NCBI RefSeq assembly: GCF_016899775.1
Contig: NZ_JACJJE010000010.1
Location: 1-64,000, forward strand
DNA length: 64,000 nt
Origin: Pseudoflavonifractor capillosus
GTDB lineage: Bacteria > Bacillota > Clostridia > Oscillospirales > Oscillospiraceae
Direction: 5' to 3'
In this document: positions 9,227-16,411 of the stretch, one piece after another
Numbering within the stretch: the stretch's first letter is position 1
Layout of the letters: every line of letters begins with the position of its first letter
Position numbers and translations under genes: made by a program
The notes under the pieces: model-generated
Seen by the model: the letters and a program-made list of their open reading frames with translations, nothing else
What the model was told of the DNA's origin: nothing
The model's database searches: none

Positions 9227-10420
9227 TCACGGCAGCATATATTCCATCAGCTCACGCCGGTTTTTCACCTGTAATTTCTTTTTGATCTGGGCCTAGTGCC
9301 GCCGTACGGTGGAGGCAGATACCCCCATGTGGGCGGCGATCGTCCTCGGCCGTCCAGTCTTGGGCCACCAGCATGGCAACGGCAAACTCCGTGGTGGTCA
9401 GGTTGTCCGCCACCTGCTGGCCGGTGTCCGGGTTGTGGATGTCCCGCCACCCCTTGGAGAAATGATTGGTGATGTCGATCATGCGCCTGAAGTCATCCGG
9501 CCACCGGGGCTTGATGACCGCCCCCAGCATGGCGCCCAGCAGGCCGTGGTGTTCGCCAAAGCCCTCCAGCAGATCGTCTGGCCGGGCAATTTCCCAGGCT
9601 GCCAGCAGGTGTTCCTGGGCGAGATCCGTCTTTTTCAGCCGCATGTAGTCCATAACGGCAATCAGGTGCAGATAGATGGCGGGGATGGGGTAGGACGCCG
9701 CTCCCATGGACAGCGTGGCCTCCGCAGCGCCGATGCTCTGGGTGAAGTTTTTCTTCAGATGTAAATGATGGTCCTGGACATACAGGGCAAAGGCCCGCAG
9801 GCCGGGGGCAGCAGGGGCAGGAACTCCTTGACGGAGGGCAGAGACCTGGGCAGGGGAAGATGGAGCAGCACGGCAGAGGTGGCCGCCATAAACGCCCCCG
9901 CCGCCCGCAGGTGTGGGGCCGTCTCCGCGCCCGCAGACAAAAATTCCTGCATCTCGTTCAGGGCGAACCGGGCGTACTGGATCTGTTTGAGGGAGAGACT
10001 GGCATAGGCATAGATCAGGCAGGCGGACAGCCGCGCTCCCAGGTCCGGGCTGGTGATGTGGGCCCCCGCCGCCCGCGCCGCTTTGTCCGGCTGGCCGGTA
10101 AAATAGTAATACTCCGCCCAGGCGATGTCCCGCCGGGGTCCGGCCTCCATGGCCCGTACCGCGGCCACGCACGTTCCCGGCTGGAAGGGGGTGTTCATCA
10201 GGGGCATGAGGTTGGTGTGGTCCAGAACACCGGCGACCGCGGTCTCCTCTTGCTTTTGGGCAGGTTGGGCGCCCCGGGGCTTTGCCGCGTCGGCGGGGAT
10301 GGCCCAGGACTTCCCGAACTTCTGCGCGCCGGGAATGTGACCGGCAGCGCAGTGGTGCTGCACCATCCGTGGGGAAAGGTCCCATTTTCTCGCGGTCTCC
10401 AACACGGCGAGGTATTCCAT
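9227..10420 (-). pseudogene. LuxR-type transcriptional regulator with N-terminal MerR/excisionase-like HTH, inactivated
   Basis: Start at 10420 (GGAGG 7 bases upstream; MEYLAVLETARKWDLS). The N-terminus has an excisionase/MerR-like DNA-binding motif (LSPRMVQHHCAAGHIPGAQK), the middle is helical and TPR-like, and the C-terminus is a LuxR-type HTH (TTTEFAVAMLV, then AAHMGVSASTVRRH). Three lesions are visible: a frameshift near 9805 in a GC-rich run, another near 9345 at the start of the HTH, and a TAG at about 9295 inside the recognition helix region; the original end is ELMEYMLP plus a stop at 9227. It lies directly upstream of the SLH pseudogene on the same strand, so regulator and target may have decayed together. 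Confidence 0.75.
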
Positions 10421-10906
10421 GGCAGTGCCTCCAGCGTGTTTTTTCACTCCCTATTATATTGTTTTGGCGCGGGGACGCAAGGGGCGGGTGAGCGGATCAG
10501 GGGACCGTGGGGAGATAGGCACACGGGGCTTATTTTGTTTACAGCTCCCTCTAATTCTTGAGCCGTGGACGGCGGAGTCCCCTCGCCTTGCATTACCCTC
10601 TCTCCGGCAAAACGGATACGCAGAGACGTAAAGATGCTCCCCGCCCCAGCCGGGAAACCGTCTCCGGCAAAGGACAGGGAGCGTTTTGACCACATTTTCA
10701 GCCGCAGAGCGGTGTGGAACACGTGAAAACAGCGAGGTTAAAAGAGTGTTAGAAATCAAACGAAACGAAGATAACACAAAACAAGCAAAAAAATACGCAA
10801 AAATCTTTTGGCATTTTATTGTTTTATCCCCGCATTTTTTGACAGGGCGCATGAGGGGAATTTTCTGTTTGTTTATGCGTATCACTTTCTGAATCGTTCG
10901 GTTAAA
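10421..10906. other. Intergenic stretch with one interspersed repeat copy
   Basis: About 490 bases without a convincing gene. The only structure seen is an imperfect hairpin near 10634-10686 followed by a repeat (10682-10737) shared with 46912-46968. The remainder is AT-rich toward the 3' side, where the mobilizable element probably begins. Confidence 0.4.
10634..10737 (+). repeat. Interspersed hairpin-plus-tail repeat, copy A
   Basis: An imperfect stem-loop (arms GCTCCC...GCCGG and CCGGC...GGGAGC) ends in TTTT and is followed by a tail that aligns over about 56 bases to 46912-46968 with roughly three quarters identity. The shared tail core is CATTTTCAGCC and GTGGAA. The two copies lie in the same orientation about 36 kb apart. 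No coding frame is shared convincingly. Confidence 0.55.
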
Positions 10907-10948
10907 AATTTCCCCAGCACTTGGTCTTTTCAGTGTGCTGGGGAAATT
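10907..10948 (-). terminator. Rho-independent terminator at the element's left side
   Basis: Perfect 14-bp stem, AATTTCCCCAGCAC and GTGCTGGGGAAATT, with a 14-base loop. On the minus strand it is followed by TTTAACC. It sits 4 bases after the stop codon of the small minus-strand frame at 10952. Confidence 0.7.
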
Positions 10949-10951
10949 CGT

Positions 10952-11298
10952 TCAGTTCATTTTCTGTCCTTCCTCGTGATCGTCCGCTTTATGCCCTATG
11001 GCGATCTTCTTTGCCTGTTCTTTCGCTAGTGTTTTTCTTCCTCCATGACTGTGCCGAGTTATTGCCTCTATCACCGTATTGTTCCGATGCTGTTCCAATC
11101 TGGCCAGTAGGCAGAGGATGTCTTCATCCACATCAGCAGACTGTAGATCAAGATGCTGATCACCACGGTCGCCGCTTGCTGAACTTCAAGGACTTGGTGC
11201 TGACCCTGCCAAGCATCTGGTAATTTCTTCGCTTTCCACCTGATTTTTGGCTTAATACTGCGGTTTTTCCGCACATCAGATTCTAATTTTATCCTCAT
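10952..11298 (-). pseudogene. Small unrecognised minus-strand gene, probably frameshifted
   Basis: The 3' part (10952 to about 11187) reads ADVDEDILCLLARLEQHRN, then ITRHSHGGRKTLAKEQAKK, to a stop directly before a strong terminator. The frame upstream of about 11190 (start at 11298, MRIKLESDVRKN) continues into WQGQHQVLEVQQAATV and then diverges from the 3' frame. Together they look like one small charged, helical protein with a frameshift near 11190. I do not recognise the family. The terminator and AT-rich base use suggest a cargo or accessory gene of the adjacent mobilizable element. Confidence 0.35.
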
Positions 11299-11440
11299 GC
11301 ATGACGCACGAAAAGTAGTTTTTGCTCCTTATATGTGCCTTGCGTATCGCTGCCCAGGGCGACGCAGGACAACAGCAGGGAAAGGAACCTGGTTGCTGTT
11401 CTCGTCATCACCTCAATTTTTGAAACAAGCGAATTACATA

Positions 11441-11479
11441 AATCAGCCGGATAGTTTGTATACTATTCGGCTGATTTTT
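11441..11479 (-). terminator. Rho-independent terminator of the defence operon
   Basis: Stem AATCAGCCGGATAGT and ACTATTCGGCTGATT (one G-T pair), loop TTGTAT, then TTTTTA on the plus strand. On the minus strand it directly follows the stop codon of the DUF4276 gene at 11481. Probably bidirectional. Confidence 0.75.
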
Positions 11480-11480
11480 A

Positions 11481-12134
11481 TTAGGCACCTAAACGGCTAA
11501 TTTGTTCTATCCATTCCCGAAAATGAGGACATTCGGCAAGAATTTTATCTATTCCCATATCCTTAGAAATTAAAGTTCCATTTTTTATTTTCGCATAATT
11601 GGGAATTAATTTTTCCAGGCGCTTAGAAGGTGCCGTTTCAGGCGAGTTGTTTATGTGTTCAGGGGTGGGATAACTTTCTCGAATCTCTCGTATTTTGTTG
11701 ACCACATCGGTTTCCGCAATAAGTTCAAAAGATTCTGGATTAGAAAAAAGAATGCCCTCAAACTCATGTAACATAAAGTGAAACATACAATTTACTTGAC
11801 CAATATCTCTGTTGACTGCTGCTTCTATTTTACCTATACGCTCATAGATATCCGGATCGTGTAAACCTATTTCTGGAGTGTTTTCAGGCATGGCATAATA
11901 ATCAAACATAGTAGTAACGTGCTCATTTGGGTGACTTTTGCATAGCATAGTCAACTCTCGTTTGATTTTGTTGTAATCACTTACGCCGCCTTTATATTTC
12001 TTGGATACCGTACGTTTTGTTGTGCACACAATAGGATATACTGCGATACCGATATTAAAAAAATAAGGATAGAGGATCTCGTTGATAAAAGACTCTTCAG
12101 TCGGGCCTTCACAATAGATATATACATTTTTCAT
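11481..12134 (-). CDS. DUF4276-family, TOPRIM-like putative nuclease partner of an ABC-type ATPase
   Basis: 217 residues. The N-terminus VYIYCEGPTEESF (Glu9, Glu13) is the TOPRIM-like glutamate motif of DUF4276 proteins, with an Asp in FDYYAMP (Asp78) and a conserved HEFEGILFS at 123-131. Family knowledge: such proteins pair with ABC-type ATPases in two-gene abortive-infection or retron-like defence systems and are thought to act as the effector. The start overlaps the ATPase stop by ATGA, so translation is coupled. Base composition is clearly AT-richer than the chromosomal neighbours. Nuclease activity is inference; the family name is well supported by the motif. Confidence 0.75.
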   Translation of the reverse strand: MKNVYIYCEGPTEESFINEILYPYFFNIGIAVYPIVCTTKRTVSKKYKGGVSDYNKIKRELTMLCKSHPNEHVTTMFDYYAMPENTPEIGLHDPDIYERIGKIEAAVNRDIGQVNCMFHFMLHEFEGILFSNPESFELIAETDVVNKIREIRESYPTPEHINNSPETAPSKRLEKLIPNYAKIKNGTLISKDMGIDKILAECPHFREWIEQISRLGA

Positions 12135-13231
12135 TTTGAGAGTCTACCTCCCAAAATATTCTTTTTCCAGAGATCGCCCAAAGCGTAGTCCTCTTCCAAC
12201 CAGACCTCCAGTTCGTCTTCGTTCAATCGCTTAAACTCCGAACCATCTTCACCTCGATCAACAACAATAACATCTTCAACATCAAATTCATTGAGCATCT
12301 CTACAGATTGGGTAGAAATTATAATTTGCTTTTCGTCGGATAACTGTCTAACCATTTCTGCAAAAATTGTTATTGCATAAGGATGTAGACCAAGTTCAGG
12401 TTCATCAACAATAATTGTTGCAGGTTGCAATTCATGCGGTTGTAGTAAGAGTGTAGCGAGGCAAATAAAGCGTAGCGTACCATCCGATAACTGCGAAGCA
12501 TTAAAAACGTCCTCACAGCCCTTTTGTTGCCACTTTAGTACTATTTGTTCTTCATTTCCCTCCTGCGGTTCCAATACAAAATCTGCAAAGTATGGAGCAA
12601 TTAATTGAATAGTGCGGACAATTTCTTCGTAGCTTTTTTCATAATTGCTTTTTAGGCGGAACAGAAAAGCTGCCAAGTTCCCCGCGTCATTCATCAAAAC
12701 TTTGTTGTTGGAAATATTGTGCTCTTGTTTTACTTTTGCACTACGTCCAGTGTCATGGAAATGATAAACTCTCCAGTTCTGCTTCTCCAGAATGGGTATT
12801 ACATATTCATCGATCTTATTATGAGCCCCCGTTTGCCATTGAGATTCGATCGATCCTCTGGAGACATTACTCTCGTTTTCCCACAGTCCATGATACCCAA
12901 AATACTCTTTGCGAAATATTAGTCTGTTATCGTCGGTTGGAATAAGTACAAAACCGTAGGAATTATTTCCGAAATAAACTTCAAAATCTATTTCATCGGT
13001 TACCTTTCTGCCATTGTAAAAAAGTGAATTCATTCCACTTTGGGCCACAAAGACTTGAAGATTTTGCGACAAAATATTTTGCAGCAAAGTAAACGCAGAA
13101 ATGAAATTAGACTTTCCAGCTCCATTACTACCAATTAAAACGTTGATCTTCCTGAATTTAATATCACACCGTTTAATAGACTTAAATCCAGATATAGTCA
13201 TCCGGCTTAGCTGATCTGTTGATAGTGCCAT
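12131..13231 (-). CDS. ABC/OLD-type AAA ATPase of a two-gene defence module
   Basis: 366 residues. Walker A GSNGAGKSN at 34-42, an ABC-signature-like LSDGTLR at 248-254, Walker B VDEPELGLHP at 275-284 and a STQS switch at 306-309 where His is more usual. The N-terminal ISGFKSIK is typical of RecF/OLD-like ATPases (AAA_21). With the overlapping DUF4276 gene it resembles AbiL-, RloA/RloB- or PARIS-style pairs, where the ATPase senses infection and controls a TOPRIM-type partner. The ribosome site GGAGGTG lies a few bases before the ATG. It follows hsdR by about 180 bases on the same strand, so it may be read through from the restriction operon. Confidence 0.8.
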   Translation of the reverse strand: MALSTDQLSRMTISGFKSIKRCDIKFRKINVLIGSNGAGKSNFISAFTLLQNILSQNLQVFVAQSGMNSLFYNGRKVTDEIDFEVYFGNNSYGFVLIPTDDNRLIFRKEYFGYHGLWENESNVSRGSIESQWQTGAHNKIDEYVIPILEKQNWRVYHFHDTGRSAKVKQEHNISNNKVLMNDAGNLAAFLFRLKSNYEKSYEEIVRTIQLIAPYFADFVLEPQEGNEEQIVLKWQQKGCEDVFNASQLSDGTLRFICLATLLLQPHELQPATIIVDEPELGLHPYAITIFAEMVRQLSDEKQIIISTQSVEMLNEFDVEDVIVVDRGEDGSEFKRLNEDELEVWLEEDYALGDLWKKNILGGRLSK

Positions 13232-13407
13232 TTAAGCACCTCCTTCAAATGCATTTGCTTCAAGTAATCCAAATTTTAAATACAGCTCTGGTTCATAATC
13301 GTTGCTTGCTGTCGCCATTTTCTTTTGCTTTATTATACCAGATGTACCCGAATCCTCAACTCCTATTATGTCGTTCGGGAAAACTTTTGTCACAAGGACT
13401 TTCACAC

Positions 13408-16400
13408 TTATGCCCTCAAATTCTTATACACATCCTCCAAGAACACTTGCATCAGTTCCCGCTTCTTTTCGTCGTTATCAAGCAGAAGGGCAAAGAAGTC
13501 CTGGTTTTGCTCATACCCGGCAATCAGAGCATCCTGTACAGCGTCAAAATAGGCAAAGCGGAAATCTTTGAGCGAGTTATTCCGTGCACTGTCCCTCAGA
13601 TGTCCATTCTTCAGCAAAATGTCCCTCATTTGCAGAGCGGACTTGGAGGCCACGTCAACATCAAAGTTCTTGTTATACGCTGCATTGATCTCGTCGATGA
13701 TCTCGGACAGCTTCTTTTTCACGGCTTCATCCATGAAGACTTCATTGGGTGTCGGAAGGCTGACCTCCGGCTTGGATTCAATCTCGTGTGTGTTTTCCCC
13801 GGTCTTTTTCTGACGGAAGTTCGAGGCCGTGATTTTGTCCGCAATATCAAAATCATTTCCACCGCTGCCCACTTCGATCTCTTTAACTAGGTATGAAAGG
13901 AAATTGTACTTCTTGTGCAGATCCACGCTTTCAAAACAGGTTGCCTGAATCAGGAAACTGTAAAAACGCAAGAAACGCTTGATCGTTGCACGAATTTCCA
14001 GTTTTTCCAGTTCCGGGTGGCGATTGATGATTTGCAGGGATTTATCCAGCAACGCCCACATCCGAGCCTTTTCTTTGGAGGTTCGTTTATCCTGATACAG
14101 GTATCCGTTAAATTCCTCAATATCGTCAATATCCAGGAAATTATACTGATCCACCTGAGCTTCCACCGTTCGGATGTCAGAAGGGGTAATCGTCTCGTTC
14201 AGAATTGTCTCAGTATAGAATGGGGCAAAGGACGCTTGAATATCCTCATATTCATTTTTAAAATCCAGTACAAAGGTTTTCTTATCATAGGGCGCACAAA
14301 TACGGTTCAAGCGAGAAAGGGTCTGCACAGCATTAACTCCCCGCAGACGCTTATCCACATACATGGCGCAGAGCTTTGGCTGGTCAAAGCCGGTTTGATA
14401 CTTATTCGCCACCAACAGCACCTGATAGCTGTTGCTGTCAAACACTTCCGGCAAATCCTCTTCCTTAATGCCGTTCATCACCGCTTCGGTGTATTCGTGG
14501 CTGTCCAGAGAGACCTTGCCCGAAAACGCAACCAATGCCCGAATACCCGTATACCCATGCTTAGAAATATAGGTTTCAAACTCGTTCCGGTATTTGACTG
14601 CTGCCTGCCGTGACGAAGTAATGACCATGGCTTTTGCTTTGCCACCCAATTCCTGCATGATTCTGTTTTTGAAGTGCTCAATAATGATCTCCACTTTCTG
14701 AGCAATGTTGGTATCATGCAGTTCAATATACTTAGCAATCTTACGCTTTGCGGCAATCGTCTCTAATTCTGGATCGTCCTCAATAGCCTTATTAATTTCA
14801 AAATAAGTCTTATAGGTCACATAATTTTGCAGCACATCCAGAATGAAGCCTTCCTCAATCGCTTGCTTCATGGAATACAGGTCAAAGGCAACCTTTTTTC
14901 CCTCTTCATTCAGGCAGCCGAACAGCTGCAAAGTGGTCGGCTTCGGGGTTGCTGTAAAGGCAATCATGGAAACATTGGGCTGCTTTCCGCTACGGGCAAT
15001 TTCGTCCTCGATGATATCGCCCATGGATTTTTCTTCTTCCGACACATCAACAGGGGTAGCCTCGCTCAGTTTGCGGCTCTCTGAAAGAGCATACGTCACC
15101 GCTTCCATGGCAGTTCCGGCGGTAGAGGAATGGGCCTCGTCGATGATTACAGCAAAAGTCTTGCTTTTCAGCTCCTGGACCAATTCCTGAATGTACATGA
15201 ACTTGTGGATGGTAGTCACGATGATTTTTGTATTGCCATTGAGGGCATCTGCCAAGTCTTTGGACGTGCATTTTTCGTCCATGACCTTGATCAGACCAGC
15301 CTTGTGCTCCAGTGACAGTACGGCATTCTGAAGCTGTCGGTCTACCACGATACGGTCAGTGATAATGCAGACCGTATCAAAAATGACTTTGTTTTCCCTG
15401 TCGTGCAAGGAGGCAAGACGGTGGGCCAACCATGCAATGGTATTGGTTTTGCCGCTGCCCGCCGAGTGCTCAATGAGATAGTTTTTCTCGCTGTGATGTT
15501 CTACTACATCTGCCACCAGCTTGCGCACGGCATTGAACTGATGATAACGGGGGAAAATCAGCGTTTCCTTGGTGACACGCTTTCCGGTATCCGGGTCTTT
15601 CTTGGTCTCCTTTTGCAGGAATATGATTTTATCAATCAGATATAGCACCGTATCTTTTTTGAGGATATCTTCCCACATATAAGAAACATTGATGCCGTTT
15701 TCGTTGTGGGGGTTGCCCTTGCCAGAGTGAATCCCAACGCCGCAGCCTTTGTTGAACGGCAGAAAGAAGGAAGATTTTCCTTTCAGATTGGTGCACATAT
15801 ACACTTCGTTCAAGTCCATGGCGAAGTGAGCCAGGCAGCCCGCCTTGAATTTCAGCAGTCGGGTCTTATAATCTCGCTCAAACTTATACTGACGGATCGC
15901 ATCCTCATAGTTCTGTCCACTGGTGTTGCATTTCAGCTCAAAAGTAAAAATAGCAATGCCATTGAGGAAAATCACAAGATCAATGCGTTCGCCCTCTTTG
16001 TGCCAGACTTCCTCCATCACCGAGAGTACATTCTGCTGATACAGCGCCTCCGCTTTTTGGTTGAAGGTAGTGGCAGGTTTGCGGTACATGAGGGTCAGGG
16101 ATACACCGTTATCAAACTCCACACCGTGCTTCAGCACATCCAGCAGGCTGCGGCTTTTCTTGTTGACCTCATTATTGATGTAGTTGAGGATGGTCTGGCG
16201 GGTCTTGCCGCCATAGAGCTTTTCCAACCGTGCCAATGCATCCGGCTGGGTGGCTTGCAAAAAGGAGAACAGTAGCTCAACATCCATGCCGTAGCCGGGA
16301 TCATACGTAGTCGAGGGGCGCACCTGATAGCCATTTTCCTCCCGCAGCATTTCGAGAATATAAGTTTGGTAGTCAGTTTTTTCTTTTAATTGTCCACTTC

Positions 16401-16410
16401 TAATTGCCAC
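13408..16410 (-). CDS. hsdR: Type I restriction enzyme, R subunit
   Basis: 1000 residues, normal HsdR length. N-terminal PD-(D/E)xK nuclease with Asp144 and the ELK motif at 158-160. A superfamily 2 translocase follows: AGSGKT at 317-322, DEAH at 424-427, FTATPK at 485-490 and YQTGFDQP further on. The C-terminal helical part would dock on the methylase complex. The R subunit translocates DNA with ATP and cuts unmodified DNA far from the target. It begins 1 base after the stop of the HsdM-HsdS fusion, in the same operon. The frame is intact with no lost key residue, so restriction is probably active if specificity is provided. Confidence 0.95.
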   Translation of the reverse strand: MAIRSGQLKEKTDYQTYILEMLREENGYQVRPSTTYDPGYGMDVELLFSFLQATQPDALARLEKLYGGKTRQTILNYINNEVNKKSRSLLDVLKHGVEFDNGVSLTLMYRKPATTFNQKAEALYQQNVLSVMEEVWHKEGERIDLVIFLNGIAIFTFELKCNTSGQNYEDAIRQYKFERDYKTRLLKFKAGCLAHFAMDLNEVYMCTNLKGKSSFFLPFNKGCGVGIHSGKGNPHNENGINVSYMWEDILKKDTVLYLIDKIIFLQKETKKDPDTGKRVTKETLIFPRYHQFNAVRKLVADVVEHHSEKNYLIEHSAGSGKTNTIAWLAHRLASLHDRENKVIFDTVCIITDRIVVDRQLQNAVLSLEHKAGLIKVMDEKCTSKDLADALNGNTKIIVTTIHKFMYIQELVQELKSKTFAVIIDEAHSSTAGTAMEAVTYALSESRKLSEATPVDVSEEEKSMGDIIEDEIARSGKQPNVSMIAFTATPKPTTLQLFGCLNEEGKKVAFDLYSMKQAIEEGFILDVLQNYVTYKTYFEINKAIEDDPELETIAAKRKIAKYIELHDTNIAQKVEIIIEHFKNRIMQELGGKAKAMVITSSRQAAVKYRNEFETYISKHGYTGIRALVAFSGKVSLDSHEYTEAVMNGIKEEDLPEVFDSNSYQVLLVANKYQTGFDQPKLCAMYVDKRLRGVNAVQTLSRLNRICAPYDKKTFVLDFKNEYEDIQASFAPFYTETILNETITPSDIRTVEAQVDQYNFLDIDDIEEFNGYLYQDKRTSKEKARMWALLDKSLQIINRHPELEKLEIRATIKRFLRFYSFLIQATCFESVDLHKKYNFLSYLVKEIEVGSGGNDFDIADKITASNFRQKKTGENTHEIESKPEVSLPTPNEVFMDEAVKKKLSEIIDEINAAYNKNFDVDVASKSALQMRDILLKNGHLRDSARNNSLKDFRFAYFDAVQDALIAGYEQNQDFFALLLDNDEKKRELMQVFLEDVYKNLRA

Positions 16411-16411
16411 A

